A DNA stretch of 64,000 bases from Herbidospora galbida (GCF_005233835.1 NZ_SZQA01000035.1:1-64000), one strand, 5' to 3'. Positions 23,392 to 32,432 are shown, numbered from the stretch's first letter. Numbers and translations: made by a program. The notes: a model not told the origin generated them from the sequence alone.

Positions 23392-24318
23392 CTACCGTTG
23401 CACGGCTCCCGCCCGCATGCGACCCAGCCACCCGGCCGCCTCGGCGAAATCGGGGTCGGCCGTGCCGCGCTTGATCTGCGTCGGCACCTTGTCGGCCCGC
23501 GGATAGCTCCCGAGGAAGCGCAGATCGCCCGAAATGCGGTGCAGCCCGGAGATGGCCTCCCCGACCCGCGCCTCGGCGATGTGCCCTTCGCAGTCGAAGT
23601 GGAAGAAGTAGCTGCCGATCCCGTCACCGGTCGGACGCGACTCGATGCGGGTCAGGTTGACGCCGCGTACGGAGAACTCAGAGAGCATCTCCAGCAGCGC
23701 GCCCGCGTGGTCGTCGCGCAGGAAAGCCACCATCGACGAACGGTCGGCGCCGGTCGGCTCGGGCAGCTCACCGGGGGGCGCGACCCGGACGAACCGGGTG
23801 ACCGTGTCGTTGCGGTCGCCGATGTCGGAGGCCAGCTCGGTCAGGTCGTAGATCTCACCCGCGATGGCCGGGCCGATGGCGGCGTCGTAGGGGGACTCGG
23901 GGTTGGCGATCTCCTGGGCCGCGCCGGCGGTCGAGGAGGCGTGGACGACCACGGCCCCCGGGATCTCCCGGTCGATGAAGTCACGGCACTGGGTGTGCGC
24001 GGCGGGGTGGGTGAAGATGCGCTTGATCTGCCGCATCTCGGTGCCCGGACGGGCGAGCAGGGAGAACTCGACGGGGAGCAGCAGTTCGGCGACGATCAGC
24101 AGCGGCTTGCCCCAGGCGAACTCGTCGAGCGTCTGGGCGATGCCGCCTTCGAGCGAGTTCTCGAGGGGCACGACGGCCCCGTCGGCCTCGCCGTTACGGA
24201 CCGCGTCGAGCGCGGCCCTGACGTTGGCGCACGGCAGGCGCTCGGCCTCGGGCGCCAGTTCACGAAGGGCGGCCTCACAGAAGGTGCCCTCGGGGCCCAG
24301 ATAGGCGAGCTTTGACAT
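23392..24318 (-). CDS. pheA: Prephenate dehydratase
   Basis: A 308-residue enzyme converting prephenate to phenylpyruvate in phenylalanine synthesis. The catalytic domain (about 1-185) has [21 protein letters not shown] and the signature NDTVTRF. The C-terminal ACT domain ([29 protein letters not shown]) senses phenylalanine. A monofunctional enzyme, as usual in actinobacteria. Upstream of serS on the same strand. Confidence 0.95.
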   Translation of the reverse strand: MSKLAYLGPEGTFCEAALRELAPEAERLPCANVRAALDAVRNGEADGAVVPLENSLEGGIAQTLDEFAWGKPLLIVAELLLPVEFSLLARPGTEMRQIKRIFTHPAAHTQCRDFIDREIPGAVVVHASSTAGAAQEIANPESPYDAAIGPAIAGEIYDLTELASDIGDRNDTVTRFVRVAPPGELPEPTGADRSSMVAFLRDDHAGALLEMLSEFSVRGVNLTRIESRPTGDGIGSYFFHFDCEGHIAEARVGEAISGLHRISGDLRFLGSYPRADKVPTQIKRGTADPDFAEAAGWLGRMRAGAVQR

Positions 24319-24358
24319 ACCACCAGGTTAGTCACAGTCGGCCGTGGTGTATGCGCAA

Positions 24359-24411
24359 AAGGAGACACGGACGGCCGAAGGTCGGCCGTGTCTCCGTCAT
24401 GAATCTGCCCA
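24359..24411 (+). repeat. Dispersed hairpin repeat, copy A
   Basis: GGAGACACGG...CCGTGTCTCC hairpin around GGCCGAAGGTCGGCC, followed by GAATCTGCCC. Related copies lie at 32379-32432 and, inverted, 62847-62900. It sits between pheA and the DUF4446 gene and may also act as a terminator. Confidence 0.7.
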
Positions 24412-24425
24412 GAAGACAGGCGACT

Positions 24426-24932
24426 TCAGCGCGCGGAGTTGCTCCAGAGCCCTCCGGCGGGTCGCAGCAGGTCACCGTCGGCCGCCTCGACTTCGGGCCC
24501 CAGCCCGAGCCGCGCGGCCCGCACCGCCTGCTCCTCCTCCGGCGAGAGGGGCTGGAGCCCCTTGCCGCCTCTGAGGGCCCTGACGTAAGTGCGGGTCTCG
24601 GTCCGCCCGTTGATCGAGGTGAGGACGATCCCGTCGCCCAGCCCGTTGATCAGCGCGACCGAGAACGACAGCCGCCCGGTCATCTCCTCCAGGGCGTCGT
24701 AGCGGAAGACGGCGACGTCGCGGATCGCCTTGGTGTCGACGACCCCCTCGACCGCCGCCCGCCTGGCCAGGACGTCGAGGCAGTCGTCGACGGCGGCCCG
24801 CGCGTTGCGCAGCGTGTAGAGGCCGATGGCGACCCCGGTGAACCCGGCGAGCAGCCCGACGATCACGAAAGCGGTAACCAGCACGCGACCGAGCGTAACG
24901 GCGCGGTCACGGTTTCGCCCGGGTTCGGGCAA
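24426..24932 (-). CDS. DUF4446-family membrane protein
   Basis: Up to 168 residues. One N-terminal membrane segment (VLVTAFVIVGLLAGFTGVAI, about 17-36), then the DUF4446 domain with RDVAVFRYDALEEMTGRLSF and GDGIVLTSINGR. Function unknown; widespread in Gram-positives near origin-region genes. The start is uncertain: a TTG at 24932 overlaps the upstream gene by 26 bases, and a GTG at 24884 would cut into the membrane segment. Confidence 0.8.
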   Translation of the reverse strand: MPEPGRNRDRAVTLGRVLVTAFVIVGLLAGFTGVAIGLYTLRNARAAVDDCLDVLARRAAVEGVVDTKAIRDVAVFRYDALEEMTGRLSFSVALINGLGDGIVLTSINGRTETRTYVRALRGGKGLQPLSPEEEQAVRAARLGLGPEVEAADGDLLRPAGGLWSNSAR

Positions 24933-26064
24933 GGATGAACACGAGCGCGACGGCGCCCAGCCCGAACGCGTTCTGCACGATCTTCCCCAGCGTCGGCGAC
25001 AGCACGGGGATCTCCCACATCTTGATGTAGGCCCCCCACCAGGGAATCGGCAGCACGTAATAGACCCAGGTGACCGCCTTCTGCCGGATCTCCGGCAGCG
25101 CCGCCAGCACGACCACGATCCAGGCGAGATGGTGGATCCAGGCCACGGGCGACAGCAGCACGGCCATCAATCCGGTCAGCGCGGTCGCGGTAATGAGGTC
25201 GCCGCCGAGGTAATGGCGGCGGGCGGCGCGGAAGCCGTACCAGCCGATAAAGGCGACGGCGGCGAGCCAGAGCACGGTGGTCAGCGCATCGGGCCAGTAG
25301 AGGCGCAGCAGCATCCCGCGCATCGACTGATTCGTGGTCGCCGTATTGGCCCCGAGCCTTTCCGAATCGAGCAGCGCCCCGAACCAGAAGTCGACCGCGT
25401 CCTGCGGAATCACGAGAAACGGAATGACCGTGAGGAAGGCCGCCGTTCCCGATGCCGTGAGGAACGCTTTCATTTCCTCATTCCGGTACGGCTTCCGCCA
25501 CGCCACCAGCAGCAACAGGATGAGAAACACGCCCGGCGTGAGCTTCACCGCCGTCGCGACGCCGATGAGAATCCCGCGCGGCCACCACGGCCGTTTGACG
25601 ACGACGTCGAACAGGCACAACGCGACGAGGAACAGATCGACCTGACCGAACCTGATCTGGTCGCGGATCGGCATCAGGTAAAGGCACGCGATCGTGACCA
25701 GCGGCAGCCATTTCCGCTGTTCGGGAAAGGCCACCCAGACGACCGCCACGAGCGTCGCGACGATGGCCGCCGTCCAGACCCACTGGAGCACCGGCCACGG
25801 CAACAGCGCGAGCGGCACCGCGAGCATGGCCGCGATCGGCGGATAGGTGAACGGCAGCAACTGCGGCGCCGGCGTGACCACGCCGTAAACGGGCAACCCG
25901 TCGAGAAGCGCCTGCCCGCCGAGCCGGTAGACGTCGAGATCGACGAGCCGCTGGTCATCGGGGTTGGTCAGCCAGTAGTGCACCAGTGGCGCGGCCGCGG
26001 CCACCACCAGCAGCATCCCCGCCAGCGGCCACCAGGTCGTCCGACTCCGCGCAACGCTTCCCAC
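24907..26064 (-). CDS. GT87-type membrane mannosyltransferase
   Basis: A 385-residue polytopic protein with about 10 membrane segments. The first extracytoplasmic loop carries DLDVYRLGGQALLDGLPVYG, and TYPPIAAMLAVPLALL and GVATAVKLTPG follow. This is the DUF2029/GT87 family, polyprenol-phosphomannose-dependent alpha-1,2-mannosyltransferases for lipomannan- or lipoglycan-type polymers in actinobacteria. The GTG at 26064 is chosen; the frame extends upstream without homology. Divergent from 26186 and near another GT of the GT-C class. Confidence 0.82.
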   Translation of the reverse strand: MGSVARSRTTWWPLAGMLLVVAAAAPLVHYWLTNPDDQRLVDLDVYRLGGQALLDGLPVYGVVTPAPQLLPFTYPPIAAMLAVPLALLPWPVLQWVWTAAIVATLVAVVWVAFPEQRKWLPLVTIACLYLMPIRDQIRFGQVDLFLVALCLFDVVVKRPWWPRGILIGVATAVKLTPGVFLILLLLVAWRKPYRNEEMKAFLTASGTAAFLTVIPFLVIPQDAVDFWFGALLDSERLGANTATTNQSMRGMLLRLYWPDALTTVLWLAAVAFIGWYGFRAARRHYLGGDLITATALTGLMAVLLSPVAWIHHLAWIVVVLAALPEIRQKAVTWVYYVLPIPWWGAYIKMWEIPVLSPTLGKIVQNAFGLGAVALVFILARTRAKP

Positions 26065-26185
26065 AGCGAGGCAGGCTACCTTGACATGCCCTCCGGGCCG
26101 GTGCGCGCTTCGGCCCTGGTTTGGGAGCCCGAACCGCTGACCCCCATGCTGGTACCGCGCCGACGGACCCCAGGGAAGGACCTCC

Positions 26186-28333
26186 GTGAACAGACCCTCT
26201 ACCGGTATGTCCGGCCTCGCGGCGACCGGAGTGGCTCGTCGCGAATGCGGCGGCGCCGTTGGAGGAGCGAGCAGGCGCACCTCCACGCGTCGTGTGGTCT
26301 TGGCCCTGCTCATCGCCTTTCTGGCCGGGGTCTTCTGCCTGCCGGGCACCGCGCTCGCGGCCCCTCAGGGGCAGGTGGTGATCATCGGTGTGCCGGGGCT
26401 GGAGTGGGCCGATCTCAGCCCCTCGCGGACGCCGCACCTGTGGCAACTGGCCGGGAGCGCCGCCAAGGCCTCGCTGTCGACCCGTGCGGTGCCGCTCGAA
26501 GGGCGCGGCATCACGTGCCCGGTCGCGGGTTGGCTGACCGTCTCGGCCGGGCAGCGGGCCGCCTCTCCGGGCTGCGCGCCGCCCGTACGGCCCACAGGCA
26601 CCGCCGTGCCCGACTGGCAGGCGCTGGTCGCGCTGCAGCGGGAGTCGTCGTTCCAGGCCCGGATCGGGGCCCTCGGGCAGGCGGTGAAGGACGCCGGTGG
26701 CCGGGTCGCCGCCGTGGGACCGGGTGCCCTGCTGGCCGCATCCGACATTTCCGGAAATGTCACCACCTACGCCGCCACCATCGCCGACCTCGACCCCGCC
26801 GGTCACCAGCTCGTCGTCACCGAAGCTCCGGAGATCTCCGACGCCTGGCTCGCAGCCGGCATGAGCGACCGGGGAAGAGACCAGGCCGTCGCCGCCGCCG
26901 ACGCGACCGTCGGGGCGATCCTCGCCAAGGTCCCGCAAGGGGCCACGATCCTGGTCGGGGGGATCTCCGACGCCCGTCCCGGCGCCCATCTGCACGTCGC
27001 CATGGCCAGTGGGCCCGCGTACGGGAAGGGTCTGCTGACCGCGTCGTCGACCCGTCAGGTCGGCCTGGTCACCATCACCGATCTGACCGCGACCGCCCTG
27101 ACCGCCCTCGGCCTGCCCGTCCCCGACGGCGTCGTGGGCCGTGCCTGGACCTCGACGGCCCAGGCCGCCGATCCGCGGGCCCTGGCCGACGACGATCTTG
27201 CCAGCCAGGTTCTCAGGGACGTGCGCGAGCCGTTCTTCTTCGCTCTGGTGGTGATCCAGGTCCTCTTCTACGCCGTCGCGGCGGTGATCATGCGCCGCCA
27301 GGTCGTCGCCGCCGGGCGGGCCATGATGATCGTCGGCGTGGTCAGCGGAGCGGTGCCCGTCTCGACGTTCCTGGCGCAGCTCGTGCCGTGGTGGAGCGTC
27401 GCGCATCCGATGCCCGCGCTCGTCGGCACGATCCTCGGCTTCGCCCTGCTCATCGCGGGGGTCGCGTTCGCCGGGCCATGGCGGCGCGACGTGCTGGGGC
27501 CGCTGGGCGTCGTGGCGGGGGTGTCGTCGGTCGCGCTGCTGCTCGACGTCATGACGGGCTCGCACCTGCAGGTCAACGCGGTGACCGGCTACGAACCGGT
27601 CACCGGCGGCCGGTTCTACGGCTTCGGCAACATGGCCTTCGCCGTCTACTCGACCGGCACCATCCTGTTCCTGGCCGCCGCCGCGCACTTCATCCGCCGT
27701 CGTGGGCCGGCGTTCGTCTTCTGCGTCCTGTACGGCCTGCTCGCCATCGCCGCCGACGGCTGGCCCTCCTGGGGGGCCGACTTCGGCGGGGTGCCGTCGT
27801 TCGTGCTCGGTTTCGCGGTGTTCCTGCTGCTCCTGGCCGGGCTGCGGGTGTCGGTGGCCCGGCTGGCCCTGATCGCCGTCGGTGGCGCCGCGCTGATCAC
27901 GGCGATCGCGCTGGCCGACTGGTCGCGTCCGGCCGAGCAGCGGACCCACCTGGGCGCATTCGTCCAGCAGGTCATCGACGGCGAGGCCGGCGGGGTGCTG
28001 GCGCGTAAGCTCGGCGCGATGCTCGGCACCTTGGGCAACTGGCCGCTGACCCTGCTCTCGCTGGTCGCGGTGGCGTTCCTGTTCCTCGTGCTGGCCCGGC
28101 CGCGCGAGATGAAGGTAGCCGCGCTGAGCGTGGCCTACGAGCAGGCCCCGGAGCTGCGGGCCGGGTTGATCGGCGCGCTCACGGCGGCGTTCGTAGGGTT
28201 CCTGATCAACGACTCGGGGATCGCGATTCCGGCGATGGCACTGACGGTGGCCGTACCGCTGACACTCGCGGCAGCCGTACGAGCAGAAACACCACCACCC
28301 CCAGCAGCAGCCACGGAACGACCTGAGACCTGA
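26186..28333 (+). CDS. Membrane protein with alkaline-phosphatase-like domain
   Basis: A 715-residue protein. Signal/anchor segment around 36-58 (VVLALLIAFLAGVFCLPG), then an extracytoplasmic domain of about 300 residues (VVIIGVPGLEWADLS, HLHVAMASGPAYGKGLLTAS, TDLTATALTALGLPVPDG) with the look of alkaline phosphatase superfamily sulfatase/phosphodiesterase folds. At least 10 membrane helices follow. Some metal ligands of true phosphatases are not evident. The start is GTG with GGAAGGA upstream. Among envelope GT genes, so a role in cell-surface polymer decoration is inferred. Its 3' end overlaps the convergent GT gene by 128 bases. Confidence 0.75.
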   Translation: MNRPSTGMSGLAATGVARRECGGAVGGASRRTSTRRVVLALLIAFLAGVFCLPGTALAAPQGQVVIIGVPGLEWADLSPSRTPHLWQLAGSAAKASLSTRAVPLEGRGITCPVAGWLTVSAGQRAASPGCAPPVRPTGTAVPDWQALVALQRESSFQARIGALGQAVKDAGGRVAAVGPGALLAASDISGNVTTYAATIADLDPAGHQLVVTEAPEISDAWLAAGMSDRGRDQAVAAADATVGAILAKVPQGATILVGGISDARPGAHLHVAMASGPAYGKGLLTASSTRQVGLVTITDLTATALTALGLPVPDGVVGRAWTSTAQAADPRALADDDLASQVLRDVREPFFFALVVIQVLFYAVAAVIMRRQVVAAGRAMMIVGVVSGAVPVSTFLAQLVPWWSVAHPMPALVGTILGFALLIAGVAFAGPWRRDVLGPLGVVAGVSSVALLLDVMTGSHLQVNAVTGYEPVTGGRFYGFGNMAFAVYSTGTILFLAAAAHFIRRRGPAFVFCVLYGLLAIAADGWPSWGADFGGVPSFVLGFAVFLLLLAGLRVSVARLALIAVGGAALITAIALADWSRPAEQRTHLGAFVQQVIDGEAGGVLARKLGAMLGTLGNWPLTLLSLVAVAFLFLVLARPREMKVAALSVAYEQAPELRAGLIGALTAAFVGFLINDSGIAIPAMALTVAVPLTLAAAVRAETPPPPAAATERPET

Positions 28334-29582
28334 CCACCTCCACCAGCCACTCCGACCCGGCGGGCTGGTCGAACTGCCGCGCCGGCAGATAGGCCAGCGA
28401 CAGCAGCGCGACGCGGGCGACCATGACGTAGTCGAGCCACGACCTCGGCACCAGCGCGAGCAGCGCGAACGCGAGCCCGTCATACCAGGGCAGCGCGTAG
28501 GGCGTGGAGAACAGCCACGCGACGGAGAACGCCACGGCGACCCGCGCTGCGTCGAGCGGCGCCAGCGCCCGCAGCAGCAGCGCGGCCAGCGCGGCGAACA
28601 GGATGAGCGACCCGACCTGAATCCAGACCTTGTACGACCCCTCGCCGATCACCGTCTGCAGCCCGGTCTTGACCACGCTCCACGGCGTCGCGAGCGAGAC
28701 CATCTTGCTGGCGTCGAGCACCTGCCCCAGCGAATGCGGCCCCGCGAGCCAGTAGGCCACCCCGGAGACCGCCAGCGCGGTCGCGGCGACCAGCGCCAAC
28801 CGGCCCAGGTTCCGCCGCAGCTCCCAGGCGACGCCGAGCGCGACCACGCCGACGGTCACCTTGGCCGCGACCCCCAGGCCGAGGAACACGCCCTTGAACC
28901 GGGTGACCAGCGCGGCGACCACGAAGGCGATGGCGAGCGTGTCGGCGTGCATCCCGGCGACCAGGTGGTAGACGACCAGCGGATTGGCCGTCCACAGGAC
29001 CACCCCGCGCGACCCCAGCATCCACGCGACGGCGAGGAAGGCGGCGGCGTTGACGAGCGCCATCACGAACACGGTCAGCCGCACCGAGTCGCCGCCGACG
29101 AGACTCGCGAGCGCCTGCACGCCGGTCGTCACCGGGCCGTAGACGCTCGGCGTGGTGGCCCACTCCTCGACCGCCCCGAGAACGGGGTCGCCGGGGAATC
29201 GGTCAGGCGTGACCGAATAAGGGTCATGCCCCAAAGTCACCAGCCGGCCGTAGGCGGCGTAGTTCAGATGGTCTGACGACCCGATCGGCGGCAGGAAGGC
29301 GAGCAGCACGACGGCGGCGACCCCCAGCCATCGCAACACCCGCAGCGAAGGCGCACCGTAGAGCCCCAGCAGCACCCCGGCCGTCCCCAGCACGACCACC
29401 GCCGCCGCGAGCCCGATTGCCGTCCACCCGGACAGCCCGGCGTCGAAGAAGAAGGGCACCCACCCTGCGCCGGTCAGCCGTGGCTGCAGCGCCGACGGGC
29501 CGAGCAGGGCCGGCAGCACCGTCAGCCCAAGGGCCGCCGCCACACACCCGACGGCCAGCCTCCCCGCAGCCACACGCTCCAC
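28206..29582 (-). CDS. Polyprenol-phosphomannose alpha-1,6-mannosyltransferase (MptB-like)
   Basis: A 458-residue GT-C membrane protein with about 12 helices. The motif GSSDHLNYAAYGRLVTLGHD (about 101-120) has the Asp-containing first loop of MptA/MptB enzymes, and NPLVVYHLVAGMHADTLAI is also characteristic. It should extend an alpha-1,6-mannan backbone of lipomannan-type glycans. The C-terminal tail (RPPSVPSPESRSPSR) lies entirely antisense to the end of 26186-28333. Starts 38 bases downstream of the GT2 gene. Confidence 0.82.
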   Translation of the reverse strand: MERVAAGRLAVGCVAAALGLTVLPALLGPSALQPRLTGAGWVPFFFDAGLSGWTAIGLAAAVVVLGTAGVLLGLYGAPSLRVLRWLGVAAVVLLAFLPPIGSSDHLNYAAYGRLVTLGHDPYSVTPDRFPGDPVLGAVEEWATTPSVYGPVTTGVQALASLVGGDSVRLTVFVMALVNAAAFLAVAWMLGSRGVVLWTANPLVVYHLVAGMHADTLAIAFVVAALVTRFKGVFLGLGVAAKVTVGVVALGVAWELRRNLGRLALVAATALAVSGVAYWLAGPHSLGQVLDASKMVSLATPWSVVKTGLQTVIGEGSYKVWIQVGSLILFAALAALLLRALAPLDAARVAVAFSVAWLFSTPYALPWYDGLAFALLALVPRSWLDYVMVARVALLSLAYLPARQFDQPAGSEWLVEVVRSQVVPWLLLGVVVFLLVRLPRVSAVRPPSVPSPESRSPSR

Positions 29583-29620
29583 GCCGAGAAGCCTAGAGCC
29601 GCACCCTGCGCGTCGACTCC

Positions 29621-30370
29621 CTACGGACGGGTCTGGGGCCGGAGGCCCTCGATCGTCTCCATGGCCTTGACCACCGTCGGTTCCCGGGCCGCCAGCGCCC
29701 GCGACACGTCGCGCAGTTGCTTGGCCCGATGCAGTTGGGCGCGCCAGTCGGTCCCGGTGGCGCGGTGGGCCATCTCGACCTCGACCTCCACGACCCGGAA
29801 CCCCTTCCGGACGAGGTCGATCGTCAACCCGGTCTCCACGCCGAACCCCGCCGCCAGGGGGCGGGCCGCGTCGAAGGCCGCGCGGGTCAGGCAGCGCTGG
29901 CCGTTCAGGGGCTGGGCCGGGTCGAATCCGGTCAGCCGTTTGATGCCGTCGCGGGCGACCCGGACGACGACACCGTGGCCGCCGAGCTTCACCCGGGTGG
30001 CGAAGGTCGCGATGGTCATGTCGGCCACGCCGTCGCGGACCGGTCCGATCAGGGGAGCCGCCGCGGCGGCCGTCTCCCCCAGGTCGGCGTCCAGAAAGAG
30101 CAGGTGGCAGTCTTCGTCGAGCAGCCGCACGGCCTCGGCGCCGCTCTCCATGGCCGCGGCCTTCCCGCGGTTGCGGCTGTGGCGCACGACGCGGGCGCCG
30201 GCGGCCTTCGCCACCCGTCCGGTCTCGTCTGACGAGCCGTCGTCCACCACGAGGACGAGCGAGACGCCGGGCAGGCGGAGGGCGGCGGTGACCGTCGCGG
30301 CTATGCGGTCGCCCTCGTCTTTGGCCGGGATGACGACCGCGGTGTCCGAGCGGGGGGAAAGATTGCTCAT
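29621..30370 (-). CDS. Family 2 glycosyltransferase
   Basis: A 249-residue GT-A enzyme: VVIPAKDEGDRIAATV, LVVDDGSSDET and the metal-binding FLDADLGE. HRATGTDWRAQLHRAKQLRD near the end. The family includes polyprenol-phosphate mannose synthases and glucosyl-3-phosphoglycerate synthases. Given the two downstream GT-C enzymes, I favour a sugar-donor role, without proof. The ATG start overlaps the STAS gene stop by 4 bp. Confidence 0.82.
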   Translation of the reverse strand: MSNLSPRSDTAVVIPAKDEGDRIAATVTAALRLPGVSLVLVVDDGSSDETGRVAKAAGARVVRHSRNRGKAAAMESGAEAVRLLDEDCHLLFLDADLGETAAAAAPLIGPVRDGVADMTIATFATRVKLGGHGVVVRVARDGIKRLTGFDPAQPLNGQRCLTRAAFDAARPLAAGFGVETGLTIDLVRKGFRVVEVEVEMAHRATGTDWRAQLHRAKQLRDVSRALAAREPTVVKAMETIEGLRPQTRP

Positions 30371-30714
30371 CCGGTCGGGTTGGCCAGCTCCGCGGGCACG
30401 CTCTCGTGCACGGTGAACACCGAGTCGAGACCGGTGACCTGCAGGATCTTACGGACCGCTGGACGTGGCGCGGCCACCTCCAGCACGCCGCCGCGTTCCT
30501 TGAGCCGCTTGAGAGCGGACAGCAGCACGTTCATGCCGGTGGAGTCACAGAACTCCACGCCGGACATGTCGATGACGACCCGGTCAAGCGCGGTCTCTTC
30601 GAGCACTCGGGTGAACTCCGACTGCAGGCGAGGCGCGGTATAGAGGTCGATTTCTCCGATTACGGCCATCACAGCGTGACCCGCATGCGATCGAGTCGAG
30701 ACTTTGAGCTCCAC
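30367..30714 (-). CDS. STAS-domain anti-sigma factor antagonist
   Basis: A 115-residue single STAS domain: VMAVIGEIDLYTAPRLQSEF and the phosphorylation site region VVIDMSGVEFCDSTGMNVLL, where the Ser in CDSTG is the likely target of an anti-sigma kinase. It belongs to the SpoIIAA/BldG-type group. The GTG at 30714 (VELKVSTRSHAGH) is the usual start in this family. Translationally coupled to a GT2 gene, an unusual partner. Confidence 0.92.
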   Translation of the reverse strand: MELKVSTRSHAGHAVMAVIGEIDLYTAPRLQSEFTRVLEETALDRVVIDMSGVEFCDSTGMNVLLSALKRLKERGGVLEVAAPRPAVRKILQVTGLDSVFTVHESVPAELANPTG

Positions 30715-30878
30715 AGCGCGCACACTAGCGCCGGTCGGGCGCTGGGTCACGTTCCTCTGGGATTACCGAAGAGTCGTCCGCCCTTTGTCCCCGATTTCGG
30801 TCCCATGTAAACGCAGAGTGCGCGAAGCTTGACGCTATGGAACCGGCTCCCGCCGGAGCCCGAGGAGGAGCGGCGCTC

Positions 30879-31268
30879 ATGAACACGGAACTTCCCGAAG
30901 ATCCACAGAGACGTCGGCTTCGTGAGCGGCTGGAAGTCATCCAGATCCGCACCGACAAGGCGAGTTCATGGCGTGACGCGGTCAGACCTCTGCGGTTCCT
31001 GCTCAACCGTGAGGGCTTCGTACCGATCAAGACCCGGCTCGCCTCGACCGACCTCGACTTCCTGGAAGCCTCCCGAGACGATCTGCTCGCCTTCTCCGAG
31101 CTGTCGCTGCGGTTGATCGATCTCCACCAGCCGCGCGACGCGGGCGGCATCACGAGTGACACGGCCCATCCGATCCTGCGCTGCCGCAGCTGCATGTGGC
31201 GCTGGCCGTGCCCGACGTTCCGGGCGATCACCGAGGCGTTCTCGATCGGTCACGACATGGGTTCGTAG
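30879..31268 (+). CDS. Conserved hypothetical actinobacterial protein
   Basis: A 129-residue protein with basic N-terminal helices (RRRLRERLEVIQIRTDKASS), a middle LASTDLDFLEASRDDLLAFS and a C-terminal Cys-rich segment CRSCMWRWPCPTFRAI that could bind metal. AGGAG lies 8 bases upstream of the ATG at 30879. Its 3' end overlaps the convergent response regulator by 19 bases. Function unknown. Confidence 0.7.
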   Translation: MNTELPEDPQRRRLRERLEVIQIRTDKASSWRDAVRPLRFLLNREGFVPIKTRLASTDLDFLEASRDDLLAFSELSLRLIDLHQPRDAGGITSDTAHPILRCRSCMWRWPCPTFRAITEAFSIGHDMGS

Positions 31269-31891
31269 CGGTAGCCGACGCCCCAAACGGTGATGATGCG
31301 GCCGGGGTCGGTCGGGTCGCGTTCGATCTTCTCCCTCAGTCGGCGCACGTGCACGGTCACCGTCGAGGAGTCGCCGAAGGCCCAGCCCCAGACGCGGTCG
31401 AGCAGGTCGGTGCGGCTGAAGGCCTGGCGCGGGTTGCGCAGCAGGTAGACGAGCAGGTCGAACTCGCGGGCGGTCAGGGTGACCTCCGCGTCGCCCAGGC
31501 GCACGTGGCGGGCGCCGACGTCGACCACGAGGTCGGCGTCGCGCAGCACCCCGGTTCCGGCCGGCACGATCGATCCACGGGCTCTGCGGAGCACCGCGGC
31601 GACCCGCAGGGCCAGCTCGCGGGGGCTGAAGGGCTTGGTGACGTAGTCGTCGGCGTCGGCGTCGAGGTCGACGGCCAGCTCGATGGCCTCGCCGAGGATG
31701 ATCACCGGGACCGGCCAGCGGGCGCGCAGCTCGCGGCCGACGGCGAGCCGGTTCATGTCCAGAATGAGCAGATCGGGCGGGCCGGTGAGCTTCCGGGGAT
31801 CCTGCCGGACCTCGTGGCCGTCGCGTTCGAGATAGCGTGCGACGACCTCGGACACGGCGGGGTCGTCGTCGACCACGAGAATGACGGTCAC
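31250..31891 (-). CDS. OmpR-type response regulator with shortened receiver
   Basis: A 213-residue regulator. The receiver begins VILVVDDDPAVSEVVARYLE and ends DDYVTKPFSPREL, so the acidic pair and the Lys are present. The stretch between LLILDMNRLAVGRELRARW and VPVIILGEAIEL is about 10 residues shorter than in normal receivers and lacks the usual LPGxDG turn after the phospho-Asp. The C-terminal winged helix (LTAREFDLLVYLLRNPRQAF, TVTVHVRRLREKIE, VWGVGYRYE) is normal. The GTG at 31891 is the start. No kinase is adjacent; orphan or atypical signalling is likely. Confidence 0.88.
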   Translation of the reverse strand: MTVILVVDDDPAVSEVVARYLERDGHEVRQDPRKLTGPPDLLILDMNRLAVGRELRARWPVPVIILGEAIELAVDLDADADDYVTKPFSPRELALRVAAVLRRARGSIVPAGTGVLRDADLVVDVGARHVRLGDAEVTLTAREFDLLVYLLRNPRQAFSRTDLLDRVWGWAFGDSSTVTVHVRRLREKIERDPTDPGRIITVWGVGYRYEPMS

Positions 31892-31942
31892 GCCCCAAAG
31901 ACTAGGTCGCACGGCGATCGCCGAACGCGTAGTTTGTTGGCC

Positions 31943-32104
31943 ATGACCCGTACTGTTCTTGCGGTCGTGGGGATCGTCCTGGCCATCTGGCTGGTGACCG
32001 GATTCATCATCCCCGCGCTCTTCGCGACGCTGAAGTTCCTCCTTATCGTCGCGCTGATCGCGGCGGTCGTGGTCGGTGTGATCACGCTGGTGGGCAAGAA
32101 GTAA
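31943..32104 (+). CDS. Small hydrophobic membrane protein
   Basis: A 53-residue protein, almost wholly hydrophobic, with two predicted helices (VLAVVGIVLAIWLVTGFI and LLIVALIAAVVVGVITLV) and the end GKK. It lies 3 bases before the DUF6412-like gene, in the same direction as the YidC-like gene. Function unknown. Confidence 0.75.
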   Translation: MTRTVLAVVGIVLAIWLVTGFIIPALFATLKFLLIVALIAAVVVGVITLVGKK

Positions 32105-32107
32105 CGC

Positions 32108-32341
32108 ATGTTCGTCCAGGCCCTGCTCGGCGCGCTCGCGATGCCCGGTGGCATCGCGCTCTTCGCCGTGCTGGGCCTGCTGCTCGTCGCGTGGGCGCTG
32201 CGGCTGCTGTCCGCAGCGCCACACGTAGCGCACGCGCCGCTCGGCGCGGGCGTCGAAGCCGTTCTCGTACGGCTCCGCCGCCCCAATTCACCAGGCCGCA
32301 CAAGGTCGAGAGCTCCGACAGGAAACCCGGCGCCCCGCTGA
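32108..32341 (+). CDS. DUF6412-like small membrane protein
   Basis: A 77-residue protein: MFVQALLGALAMPGGIALFA and LLLVAWALRLL form membrane segments, and the tail PNSPGRTRSRAPTGNPAP is Arg/Pro-rich. This resembles the DUF6412 proteins that often precede a YidC-like gene in actinomycetes, and one follows here. Assignment is from memory of the family. Confidence 0.65.
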   Translation: MFVQALLGALAMPGGIALFAVLGLLLVAWALRLLSAAPHVAHAPLGAGVEAVLVRLRRPNSPGRTRSRAPTGNPAPR

Positions 32342-32378
32342 TCGCCATTGATCGGCAAGGGCGCCTTCGTCATGCCCG

Positions 32379-32432
32379 AAGCGAGACGCAGACGGCCGAA
32401 GGCCGGCTGTGGCTCGCGCTTTGAATCTGCCT
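32379..32432 (+). repeat. Dispersed hairpin repeat, copy B
   Basis: AAGCGAGACGCAGACGGCC, GAA, GGCCGGCTGTGGCTCGC, then GAATCTGCC. Nearly identical to copy C at 62847-62900 and related to copy A at 24359-24411. It forms an imperfect hairpin just before the YidC-like gene. Confidence 0.8.

Noticed and set aside
24826-28008. Very long plus-strand frame of 1060 codons
   Set aside because: It runs antisense to the DUF4446 and GT87 genes and then out of phase through 26186-28333; its product is Arg/Asp/Gly-rich with no domain. A shadow caused by high GC.
25955-28483. Minus-strand frame of 842 codons
   Set aside because: Antisense to the membrane phosphatase-like gene; composition is that of a shadow frame (Arg, Gly, Asp, Gln).
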